Assembly: GCF_000002865.3 (NCBI RefSeq)
Contig: NW_001865051.1
Coordinates: 284,424 to 348,423, forward strand
Direction of reading: 5' to 3'
From: Monosiga brevicollis MX1
Lineage: Eukaryota > Opisthokonta > Choanoflagellata > Craspedida > Salpingoecidae
Length of the DNA: 64,000 nt
In this document: positions 50,420-61,586 of the stretch, piece after piece
How the letters are laid out: each line of letters starts with the position of its first letter
How positions within the stretch are numbered: the stretch's first letter is position 1
Position numbers and translations under genes: made by a program
The notes under the pieces: model-generated
The model's input: only the letters and a program-made list of their open reading frames with translations
The model's database searches: none
Told to the model about the DNA's origin: nothing

Positions 50420-52620
50420 TTAAGGTCTTCTGAGAAACACGCGCACCATGTAAGCCCGGCGCACAAGCCCATGAAGCTACAGCGCTTTGCCAAAGCGAAA
50501 GATATTGCGCCTGCATGTGCTAACCTGAGGATGGGGTCGAATGCTCTGGCCACATTTCCAAGAGCCACCCGCAAATTGCCTTTGCCAAAGTCATGCCATA
50601 CAGCGTTGAACATGGCAAAGTGAGCCAGGTTTGCTTGTACGTGTGTGTGTGTGTGTGCGTATGCACACATGGTGGCATCGGTTCTTCAACGGATGCAAGT
50701 ATGCAGAGCAGATGTGATATACCTCTTGTCGCTGTGGGGTAAGACGCGGTTTGATTTCGTGTATCAACGTGCCGAGCAAAGCCAGGCCACCACGTCTGTT
50801 GTCAAGATGAAACAAGTGTGGATGATAGGGGTCAGAGATGACGGCAAGCAGGGCTGAGAAGCGGCCATCCGTCTGCATACCGAGTGTCAGCATCGCTGCT
50901 TCGAATGTACTGTCGACATAGCTGTAGGAGGGGCTGAGCAAAAGGTACGCAGGCTAGGCGGGCAGCCTATGGGTGTAGCAAACCTGGTGAGGTGCTTGAC
51001 TGGTTGTGCGCGACGAGAAGGCGTCTTGTGCGGCTGATGCGGGGTGGGCACATGCACAGCGCAACAATGTGGCCGGCCCGACGTACCGCAACGACAGGTT
51101 GCAGCGCCCGGGCATACAGTCGAGTGCGCGCGGTCCGATCTTCATGCTGGATCAGCACCAGAATCTAAGAGGGCGCAAAATAGGGTGTGGGAACGGCATG
51201 TGGGCTGGGCAGAGATTACAGATGACGCGGGGGAGACAAACCTGGGAGAAAAAATCAAAGTATACATCATCATTGTCGCGCAAGGGTTTATAGCAGAGCA
51301 TCGGAAGAAGCTGTGCTAGGCAAGGCCAGCTGGCGACGACGTTCTCAGCTTCGCTGGTGTAGACAAATGGCTTGATGGCTGCGTGAAGGACCTGGGATTC
51401 GATCAATGCAGGTGAGGGTGATGGGGAGGATCAGATGCGTCTCGTGGCCTCAAAAGGGAAATAGCCTCGCAGGGCAAGCTGGCCCGTTTGGAGGTTGGTG
51501 AGCAGTTGAGAGCACACCTCGGCCTGACCACGGGCAATCACATGGGCATCGGGCGTTTCGTTGAGGAGATGTGCCAGCGCTTCCAGGCAGGGGATGTGAT
51601 ACTCGGGCTATGGAACCACAGTGCCGCAGGCATGAGAAAAGGCAGTCATGGCGGATCAAGCAGAGGGTGGGTGGCAATTGAGCCGTACCTCATGGGTATC
51701 CAAGACCTGCAAGAATAGAGGCAAGAGTTGATCAAAGACTCGGCTAAGGGCACCCGCAGGCCCAAGAGAAGACCGGATGAAGGCGAAGGTTGCGGCGCGT
51801 CTTGCTGAGTGGTGACTGGGTCGAGGGGCAGAGCAATGCGGTTTTGACAGGGGGAAAAGGCATAACAATATGCCAACCAACCTGGCGTGGGGGCTCTTGG
51901 TTTGGAGAGCGAGGTGAAAGATGGCTGGAAGGAGCCATGTGCGAGAGGCCCAGTCACGGACATGCCAAAGCTTGACAATCTGCACCCATCGGCATTCAAA
52001 AAAAAAAAAAAAAAAGTGATCATGAGAGGGGAGCAGAGGGGTGGCATCGGATGATCCAGGTTGGGTCAGGTAGAGCAGGGGCACGACAGCCAGCAGAACA
52101 GACGTCAGGGATGATGAGCGCAAGCACTGGGGGCACCGTAGGATTTGACTCCCCGAGGACGACGACCAGGGCCTGCCAAGACTCTTGAGCTGGGATGATG
52201 CCGAGGGCTGTCGTGTACGCAACAAGGCATCGGGTGAAGAGCAGCGGGCTGAGACCACCATGGCCGGCGGGAATGATCGCGCTTACCGGCAGGGATGGCC
52301 GCGTAGGCAGCAGCGGCTGTTGCGAGGGATGTGTCAAGTTGCTGGTGAGGCAAGAGTAGGCGAAGAAGGAGGGCGAGATTGGCCACGGCCGGGGACGAGG
52401 GTTGGACCAGGGGTGGCTGCCAGGTATTGAATGCCGCTTGAAGGGCAGCGCTGAGCTCGCGAGTGTTCAAACCCTTGGCCACATAAACCTCGAGTTCAGA
52501 AGCCGTCACGGGGGTTGTTGCACCCAGCGCCAGCGTGTGGCCCTGCTCGTCAACCAGATCCAGTCGACCGGACGCTGCACTCGCACTGTCCGGCGGCAGC
52601 CAGCGCACGTGGACGCTCAT
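50420..52620 (-). CDS. HEAT/ARM-like alpha-helical protein, function unknown
   Basis: Several minus-strand exons join in phase: 52287-52620 (start M-S-V-H-V-R-W-L-P-P), 52104-52207, one ending near 51893 (L-W-H-V-R-D-W-A-S-R-T-W), one near 51690-51790 (F-D-Q-L-L-P-L-F-L-Q-V-L-D-T), one near 51520-51610 (C-L-E-A-L-A-H-L-L-N), 51243-51392 (P-C-L-A-Q-L-L-P-M-L), one near 51085-51170, and a longer one near 50722-50920 (F-S-A-L-L-A-V-I-S-D-P-Y). Every exon is rich in Leu, Ala and amphipathic helices, as in HEAT-repeat scaffolds. A late exon ends near the stop at 50420, but the junction before it (about 50640) is not in phase in my reading. The family could be a TTI2- or importin-like scaffold; I cannot choose. 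Confidence 0.55.
51999..52015. repeat. Poly(A) tract (poly(T) in sense of the HEAT-like gene)
   Basis: About 17 A in a row, placed just upstream of an exon of the minus-strand gene, where it would act as an extended pyrimidine tract. Confidence 0.8.
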
Positions 52621-52795
52621 GATTCTGATTTTGGAAAAGGCGGTCTTCTCGAAGAACCATTCAAAGAACAAATCAGGTCTTTTCTTGTTTTCGCTGCTCG
52701 GCGCTTCAACGCAAGCCCGCCCCGCCTCAGCCCATCAATCGCTGCTCAGCTCAGCCCCCGCCCCTCCCCAGCGAAGTCAGGGAACAACAACTGCT

Positions 52796-52875
<80 letters not shown>

Positions 52876-53822
52876 ATTGGTTTGAGAAAGAGAGAAAATC
52901 AAAGACACAAAGGAAAAGCGCAACTACCACAGAGAGAGAGAGTGTGTGTAACGGTAGAAATTAATTTTAAAGGGGCTTGTTTTAGAATGTATCTTGTACG
53001 GAGCATGGGCAATGGCTGACACTCTCTTGCAAATTAAGTCATCCAGTTGGCCGGACTTTTGTTTCTTCATCCGATACCAGCTCCGAGACATGTGTACCAC
53101 CATCGAGCAACCGCCGTCTTGAGAACGACAGCGATCCGAGTTCAAGAGCAGAGGGAAGAGCGAGAGAAACAGAGATGAACTTGAGCAAAAGCAAGGGATA
53201 CGCAGCAAAGACACGACGGAGTAGCAAAACTAGAGAAGACATCAAAGAGACAAGGTTGGGTTTCTTACCATCATCATGTGATTCCGATTCATCTGACGTT
53301 TAAGGCTCGTTTCGGCTCGAATACACACACTGGGCACACGCTCAAGTTGTGAATTGCATTTTGCACGCACGCGCGCACTCACTCACTCACACACACACAC
53401 ACACGCAGTATCAGAGACACGGACGGACCAGTGGATCGGATCAGAACGCGTCGCTCTTGCAGGGGGAAAAGGGGGGCATTTTGGAACGACGGTGCGCCCG
53501 ATCGGAGAAGCTTGGCCATGTTTCACGTGTCACCCACCGGCCCAGCGTAAGTTGCATTTGGTATGGAGGCTTGTGCGACGTGGACAAGTGCCGTTGATCG
53601 ATCGTGCCCGGCCAATCATCCGGCTCGGCGTGGGGTTCGCCCAGCGTAGAGCTGTCGTGCGACCACTCATTCTGAATCCGAATATCTCTGGTCTTGCTCT
53701 TCCCAACTCCATTTCATCTCTCGCTTCGCAGCGTTACCGCGACCGCAACGGAAGCCAACTCAGCACCCCACAGCCCAACCCCGCAGACGCCGGAGCAGCA
53801 ACAGGAGGGCTCCACCACGCAA
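52621..53822. promoter_or_regulatory. Divergent spacer between the HEAT-like and GRAMD1 genes
   Basis: About 1.2 kb between two head-to-head starts, with a long GA microsatellite (52796-52872), a short AC run near 53390 and an ATCTGACG word at 53291. The stretch 53733-53822 is in frame with GRAMD1 and follows a good acceptor (CGCAG), so it is probably coding from a 5' exon I could not identify. Confidence 0.45.
52796..52872. repeat. (GA)n microsatellite
   Basis: An uninterrupted GA tract of about 76 bp upstream of the HEAT-like gene. Confidence 0.95.
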
Positions 53823-56800
53823 ATGTCCAAGAGCATGGTGAATATCCCACTCGGGGCCAATGCCGATGCTAATGACCATGCATCCGAGGCCGACGGCAGC
53901 CAGGACGTATCCGAGGTGGCTCATGATCGACCCGCCTCGGAGCAGCCTTCCTTGGGCTCCAAGACTGGCTCAGCTTTAAATCTACGCAACGGCGGCGATG
54001 AGCCACGTTCGCCCTCGCCTGCAGCGCACTCAATGGGCACCACAGCCTCGTCGGCCTCAGAGCAAAACGCTCAGAGCGATCAAGGCCTAGCGGATGGCAT
54101 TGGGGGTAAGTCAGATTGCGAACAAGGCTCGCAAAGTCAAGTCATGCCTCTCACTCACAACCTCTTCGCTGCTCTGCTCTGCACGTCATGTTGCAGATGA
54201 CTTTGTGACCATTGAAGACACATCACGCCCACGTTCGCAGACGGCTCCATCCTCCCGGTTAGTCACGGGCATTTCAGCGCTGCATCGATTGATGGGCACC
54301 ATCGCCTCATGTCCGTCTGTGTCGTTGAACCAACGCACGGCTCGCAGGCACCGTGCACGGTCTCAAACAATGGACAGCACTCAAAGCAATGAAACCAGTA
54401 GCAGTAGCAGCCAATCCCGTCGAGTGCGTCTCAGCACTACCCTGTGCCCTCTTTGTCATGTCGCTCATGAACCAGCTTTTGCCAAAGTGAGCTAATACAT
54501 TAGCTTTGACCCCGGCTCGTACCATAGGTGCGCAAAAAGAGCATGTCTGGGGTTAGCAAAGCCTTCAAATCTCTAATGGGCTCGCGCGACGACAGCTTCC
54601 TGCATGTCCTCTTCAAGTCCCTCCCCCCGGAAGAGCATCTCTTGGAAGGTAACACCATGTCGCACCAGAGCCCCGAGCTGCGGCCGACCGCTGTCGCTTC
54701 GAACCTCACACGTGCAACATGTCCCTCAGACTTTTCGTGTGCGCTACAACGCGACATTCTGGTGCATGGACGACTTTACGTCTCGCAAAACTACCTGAGC
54801 TTTTATGCTAATATTTTTGGCTGGGAAACCACTCTCAGCGTGGAACTTTCGGAGGTGGCGAACCTACGCAAAGAGCGAACCGCTTTGGTCATCCCTAATG
54901 CCATTCAGGTGCGTGCCCTTTTCTGTTTTGTTTCTCAACTCACTCTCGCGTGTGACACAAGAGCCGATGCAAAGGGAGGGAATGGCCATGTGCTCATTTT
55001 TGCTGTACCCTTCAATGCAACTTCCCCCCCTCCCCATGTTGTTTTTCAAGGTGGTGCTCAAGGATGGAACAAAGTACACATTTAGTTCTTTTATCGGTCG
55101 TGACACGGCATATCGGTGAGTCCAGAAGCACAACACGTGTGCACGGACAGAAGTGGGCAGAGCTAGCCACCCATCTGTCAAGCCTTGGAATACCTCTCGC
55201 CCATATCATTGACCACCAGGCTTTCCTCTGTTCATCCTTGTCGTTGGGTGTTCTTGTAGGTGCCTTTTTTGTGTCTGGCAGAATTCATTGATGCCAGAGC
55301 CACGCTCAGCAGCCGAGCTGCTCCGGGCCACGAGTAGCAACTGGACAGGCGGCCTCGAGGCGCTGGCGCCACCCGTGTCCGTGCAATCGACCGATCCTCC
55401 TGCAGCTCCTAGCACTGATCGCGAGGAGAGCCCCCAGCCAGTATCTGATGTCGTGCCTGGTAGTCGGGCCTGGCGTAAAAAGCACCGCGCCTCACCAGCC
55501 AAACTGCGCCAAATGCGTCGCTCCATTGGCAGTTCGCGTGCCAGTGATTTGGACAACCTGGACGGCGATGTCACCGAGTCAGACGGCTTGTCAGTCAACA
55601 TGGACACAGCTCTTGAATACGAACGACGTCAGATTGCTCGTGCCGCTGAGGATTTGCTGGACGATATCCGTCGCTCCCAACATGCTTCTCTCGGTGATCA
55701 AGACGAAGCGGATGACGATGGTGACGAGGAAGGCAATGAAAAGGACAAGGACGAGGACGAAGACGAAGACGAGGACGAGGACGAGGACGGAGCTGGAGTC
55801 GACGAGGCCAATGATACCTTCCAGGATGAGCTCAGTGAGCCTCATCGCTCTAAAGTATCAGACAAGCATCGCGAACGTGCCAGTGAGGATGGCAGTCAGA
55901 ACTCAATATCGCTGCTACCTATTCGGTACCCTGAGGAAACCTGTGACTTTGGCCGCTTCGTCGTGGATGAGGTTTGTCCCGCCGCCGAAACGCAGCCGAG
56001 ACGCGCACACATCTTTTGCAGTATGCTACCAAGTTGAGCCCCTGCCATGTCTGTTCTGACGCTACGTGGCTGCCATCCGTGGTAGGAATTCGATTGCAGT
56101 GTGGAGGCCTTGTATAAGCTCTTGTGCAAGCCATCACCTGTCTACGACCGCGTCTATGAAGCAGAAAAAACGACCAATGTTGAGGTCAGTCCCTTGCTCG
56201 TCGGCACATTGGCACATTGTTGCAGCTGCCGGCCAGCTTTTCGCTACTTGCGGGCACTAAACTTTCGTCCGGACACGTTGTGGTCTCATGCTTCTCTTCC
56301 TCATGGGTGCGGGCAGGCTACGGAATGGGCGCCAAACAGCGACAATCAGCTGGAACGCAAGCTATCATACACTCTATCCCTCAACTACAGCTTTGGGCCC
56401 AAGTCAACGCGAGGCGAGGAGCGTCAAGTTGAGCGCGAGCTTTTACACAATCACTACTTTGTTGTTGATTGTGAGGTCTTCACACCCAAGGTCCGTCTGA
56501 ACATGTCATGCTCATTTGGGCCAGGCATGTCTGGTCACTGCAACGGTGTCACGTTGATCAGGGTGCTACCCCAAGCAAGTCAACCGAAAGCTCGCGCCTC
56601 GACCTCACACGCGTGGCTCGGATGGTCATCACTTGTCGGACCCCTAGGTACCGTACGGGGATAATTTTTACAACCAACTGCGGTATCATGCCCAGCGGGT
56701 AGAATCCGGCAAGACCCGCCTACAAGTCTGTGTCAGCATCAAGTAAGGACCTCTGAACCTGGCGGATGTGCAAGCGTCAGGGTCAATGCTGCGGTGTCAC

Positions 56801-57699
56801 TCATGTTCATGCCACAATCGCATTTGTGTTGTGTGCAGCTATCGCAAAGGGGCGCCTTGGAAAATGGTGCGCAACCTGATCGAAAGCAATGCCTGGAAAG
56901 GCATCAACAATTTTTGGAATCTGATGTTGGACAACCTTCGTGGTGCGTATATCAGGCTTTCGTTGCGCTATGGCCCAATTTGGCCAGGGTTCGTTCGAGC
57001 TGGCTGCGCTGATTGGCTGTTTTGATGACACACAGATGAAGTGCAGAATCTTCCAGCAGAGGAGCGATACAGCGAGAAGGAGCTGGCTCAGGCCAATTCT
57101 GCAGGCTCACTTGAGCAGCTGCAGAATGGCGGGATTGAGACGCTGCAAAGTACGGAAACCACTCATTCGAGGGGCCGGGTGGTCTCGCATACGCGTACTG
57201 CCTCCATCAACAGCATTCTGACGGAAAAGGCCAAGGTATGGTTCTTACACAATGGTGCGATTTTGTTTGCACCTGCCTTCAATTACCTCGAAAGCTCACG
57301 ATCCATGGTCTGGGACCCAACTGAATTTATTCCGTGCAGCTGGAGCGTGCTTTGGAAGAGTCACGAGAACAGAGTCGAAGCCACGCTACCAGTCGAACCG
57401 CGTCGGCATCAATGCCACCACTCGAGGCGGACGCCGTCTTTACTTCCACTCCATCCCACTTTTCCAAAAGCGCAACATCCAGCGATCACGTGCCGGCCGA
57501 TTCAAGCAATGCGCAAATTCTGTTCTGGCTGCAGGTGGTGGCTGGCTTCATGTTCTTGCTGGTCCTGCTGAATCTGATGCTCATCTACCAGATGACCTGG
57601 GCCCATGGTTCACACAACGCCGAGTCAGATGATCGCCTGGCCACGGCGCTCAATACGATCGCGACAATCTTGCAGCAGCAACAGCAGTCGAATGCTTGA
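53823..57699 (+). CDS. GRAMD1: GRAMD1/Aster-like ER sterol-transfer protein
   Basis: Twelve exons in phase (53823-54105, 54197-54423, 54528-54648, 54730-54908, 55051-55115, 55260-55971, 56086-56184, 56317-56490, 56648-56742, 56839-56942, 57036-57235, 57340-57699), about 872 aa. A Ser/Ala/Asp-rich N terminus is followed by a GRAM domain: L-L-E-D-F-S-C-A-L-Q-R-D-I-L, Y-A-N-I-F-G-W-E-T, A-L-V-I-P-N-A-I-Q, F-I-G-R-D-T-A-Y-R and V-W-Q-N-S-L. A long linker contains a run of Asp-Glu repeats. The ASTER/VASt sterol-binding domain spans F-D-C-S-V-E-A-L-Y-K-L-L to N-Y-R-K-G-A-P-W-K. A C-terminal helix (F-W-L-Q-V-V-A-G-F-M-F-L-L-V-L-L) anchors it in the ER. The family moves sterol from plasma membrane to ER at contact sites. 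The true start may lie in an upstream exon, since the fr ame is open to 53733. Confidence 0.9.
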
Positions 57700-57974
57700 A
57701 GATCTTTGACGTGTTTCCATGTCCAGCTGCGCAATTGATACTGGCTGATGTTCAAAGATTGGCACGCTATATTTCGTCAGGAGGGAAGATTTCAAGTCAA
57801 CCCGGCTAGCCACGTCCTGATTTTCACTTGGAAGAAGACCACAGCGCGATGGACAATCAGGCAGAGAGAACAGCCACAGACCACAGACCGAGGCGCATAC
57901 GCACAGACACCATGACACACTGCCAAATCAGTTTCACAAAAAAACACAAAAACGTCAGCAAAAATGACATCTGA

Positions 57975-58013
<39 letters not shown>

Positions 58014-58241
58014 GCTTGCTCAACAAGGCATCACGTGCTGGACCAGTGTTTGTGTGTGTGTGTGTATGTGGTGACTTGCTGGATGCCACTAATTTTTTTT
58101 TTTATTGCCTGTGCTGGCGAGCGACGGACGGGTGCAGCAAAACGGCAGCGCACACGCTTTCTTCGTGGATTTGGTGTATGTACTGGCCTTGGCTTTGACG
58201 GACTTGACGGATCAGGTCGTTCTTTGGTGGGTCAAGGCATC
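57700..58241. other. Intergenic region upstream of UMPS
   Basis: The spacer between GRAMD1 and UMPS, both on the plus strand. It holds a TGACATCTGA word at 57965, a TG microsatellite (57977-58012) and another TG-rich stretch to about 58068. No gene was seen. Confidence 0.55.
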
Positions 58242-61200
58242 ATGTCTGCTGCACCGCAAATGACCGAGGCCCATGAGGCGCTTGTGTTGGAGCTGTTCAA
58301 GGTCGGCGCTATCAAGTTTGGCGAGTAAGTACCGATGTGGCATGTCTTGCGAACCTCGCAGCCGACCAACACCAGCTCTTTTTTTTTTTTTTTCCACATA
58401 CGTTCCATCGCTGGACACAGATTCACGCTGAAGAGCGGCATTGTCTCCCCCGTCTACGTGGATCTGCGCGTGCTCGTGTCCTATCCCTCGCTTTTGAACC
58501 AGGTGCGGTCGACCATATCTTGTGCAGGACGACGGCCCTGTTGGTGTTCGAGTTGCAAGGGTGGTGACAGCTTGTGGCTGCAGGTCACTCGCCTTTTGTA
58601 TCTTGGCTAGGTTGCTGACCTGCTGGTCGAAGCCACGAAGAGCTGCCAGTACGATGTCTTGTGCGGCGTCCCCTACACAGGTGAGATTTGATGGATGTGA
58701 GCGCCGGGAAAATTTCCACCCGACTGCACCCGTCAAGCAATGTTGGCTGGCCTTGGTTTTGATGCTTTCACAGTTGCGGCGTACCCTGGGCCCTATTGCC
58801 CACTGGTTCTCATCTTGATGGTGCTCTAGCATTGCCTTTCGCAACCATCATGTCCGCCAAGGTCAACAAGCCCATGCTCATGCGCCGCAAGGAAGCCAAG
58901 GCTTACGGTACCAAAAAAATCATCGAGGGCGTGTTCCAAGCTGGTGAGTGCCACATCTCGTACTTTGAGTTCTTTGCTTTGTGGCTAGCCTGCGCGCGCC
59001 CTGCACCAGCTACACTGATCCCACGCTGCGCGAACGCAGGCCAAACCTGCCTGATTGTGGAAGACCTGGTGACTTCTGGCCTCTCCGTATTTGAAACGGT
59101 CAAGCCACTTGAAGATGAAGGGTACGCGCTGCTGTCTCGCGCTGCTTTCTTTGGGTGCTTCCGCGCTTGCTTGTCGTGCGTCACCTGACTGCGGCGTTGC
59201 TCTGGTTACTCTCACATGGGCCGGGCTGTTGTGTGCGTGTTATCTCTTGGATGGTTCATCACAGCCTAACTGTCCGCGACGTGGTAGTGCTGCTGGACCG
59301 CCAACAGGGCGGCGAGCAGAACATTGTGACTCGGGGCAAGCATCTGCACAGCATCTTGAAGTTGTCCTTTGTATGTTCAGCTGGATCATGGTGCTGGACA
59401 TCATGAACAGATGAATCGCTTATGAGGCGGCGGTGCTTGCTTAGGTTTTGGACGTGCTGCAGAAGAAGGAGCTGATTGAGCCAAGCATGGCTGAGCGCGT
59501 CAAGGCGTTCATTGCCGAGAACCAAGTGACCGTAACTGCTGATAACAAGGCACAGACTGCTGATGCACCTTCTGCCAAGAAGGCCAAGGTCACAGGTCAG
59601 GGCGATTGTGAAGCGTTCCTGAGCATGTATATGAAAATCCCGTCCATGACTTGAGTTGGCATGTGCTCAGGGCCAAGTTATGAGGATAAGCTTTCGGCAA
59701 CCAGCAATGCCGTGGCCAAGCGATTTATTGAAACCATGGTGAGAATGACCCCACGTCTCAGGTTGCGCATCAACCATCGTTGCTCATTTTGTCGGGTACA
59801 ACGGGTTTTGACAGCTGCGCAAGAAGAGCAACCTTTGTGTCGCTGTCGATGTGACGAGCGCCGCCGACCTACTTGAAATTGCCGCCGGTCAGTTGACCCT
59901 GGGGTTGACTTTGATACCGCGTGCGATCGTGATGACTTTGGACCATCGGACTTGCCAAACACACAGAGGTGGGTCGCTACACCTGCTGCATCAAGACACA
60001 CTGCGACATTGTAAGCGATTGGACCGAAGCGACTGCCACGGCCCTGCGCAAACTGGCTGAGGAGGTACGGCATGCAAGCATGTGTGAGAATGCGTGCGTG
60101 AGCGTGAGCGTGCGCGTGTGTGCGTGTGCGCTGGACTTGTTTTAACTCTTCTACTTCTTTGGCTCTGTCTTTCCGCATGCAGCTGGACTTTATGATCTTT
60201 GAAGACCGCAAGTTTGCTGACATTGGCAACACAGTCAAGCTGCAATGCTCTGCCGGCCGGTACAAGATCGCTCAGGTCTGTCAATCCACAAATCAAGTCG
60301 CTGCTCCGAAGGCCATTTGTCAGAGTGCTTCCTCAAGCACATATGCCCCCCTCATTATTTGCATGGGCGCCACTGTTACAATCTTGTCGTGCATAGTGGG
60401 CTGACTTTGTCAACTGCCATGCCCTGCCGGGCCCGGGTGAGTTACCATGAGCGGTCGTTGCACCACTTTATTCTTTCGCTTCGCATCCTTGGCCAGCCGA
60501 TGCATGCTAACGATTCAGGGCCTGTTTTATGATCTTGCAGGCGTCGTCGATGGTCTCAAGGCTGCGGCGGAGGAGGTCAAGCGTGACGTTGGTATTGTGG
60601 TTCTGGCACAGATGAGCAGGTGCGATGGCAAACTAGCAATTCTTGATTACCCACACATGTTAATGGCACAGGCAGTGCTGCTCCCTCACGCCAACTCGTG
60701 CTGGGGTTCACAGTGCGGGCAGCCTGGCCACGGGCGAGTACACTACCAAGTCGGTGGAACTCGCGCGCCAGTATCCCCAGGAAGTGTTTGGTATGTGCAA
60801 CGCCATGCTTGTCGATGTTCTTTGTTGCAGCAATGGGGTGCTTTCGCTCACTTGCAATTGTGCTCGTCTGGCCAGGATTCATTGGCCAAGAGCGATTGGG
60901 CGACGAGGCCCACTTGGTCATGACGCCAGGTCTGTTCTGTGGGCTGTTGCAAAGCTTTGAATCAACGCGTTCCTGCACGTGAGGCATCTGCGGTTTCTCA
61001 TCGCACTCTTCGTGCGATGCAGGCGTCAAGCTGGCGGCAGGTGGCGATGCGCTGGGTCAACAGTACAACACACCCCAGAGGTTTGTTCTCACCCTCTGAC
61101 TTGGCAAACAGAATGCACAACCTGCTCATATCACTGTTGACGCATGGCACGGGCTTTGGTGATAGTGTATTGGTGGAGAAGAACTGTGATGTCATTATTG

Positions 61201-61382
61201 TGGGTCGGGGTATTACGAGGTATGCTGCCGGTCGAGCCTGTTCACGATCACTGAGCGTCTCTTTCACTTATAGTGTGGCTGTGATAATCCCCTGGATGTA
61301 CCATAGTGCCACGTCCCGGGCCGAAGCTGCTGCGGAGTATCAAAAGGCAGGCTGGGCAGCTTATGAAGCACGTCAGGCTTAA
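58242..61382 (+). CDS. UMPS: Uridine 5'-monophosphate synthase (OPRT + OMP decarboxylase)
   Basis: Eighteen exons in phase from 58242-58324 to 61307-61382, roughly 490 aa. The N-terminal orotate phosphoribosyltransferase half contains [12 protein letters not shown] and the R-R-K-E-A-K-A-Y-G loop. The PRPP-binding signature is [11 protein letters not shown] Lys/Ala-rich linker leads to the OMP decarboxylase half, with I-K-T-H-C-D, the catalytic [20 protein letters not shown] and, near the end, I-I-V-G-R-G-I-T. The two-domain order is that of animals and choanoflagellates. Together they convert orotate and PRPP to UMP, the last steps of de novo pyrimidine synthesis in the cytosol. The PRPP motif reads EDLVTSG where EDVVTSG is commonest. 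A poly(T) run (58379-58394) lies in intron 1. Confidence 0.95.
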
Positions 61383-61586
61383 ACCATCAGCCAGCAAGTT
61401 GGATCGTGGCGCCTTCTGAGGCCAAGGAATCAGCGAGCCAGCGAGCCTTTCTTTTGTATGGATGCAAGCCCGCAGGCCTGCGATAAATTGAAATCGAAAA
61501 GACATCTTCCGACTTGACATGGACTATCAAATGCATGTGTGCACAGCGTTGGCCGCGCAGCGGCTTATGTGCACGGGACGAGAATA

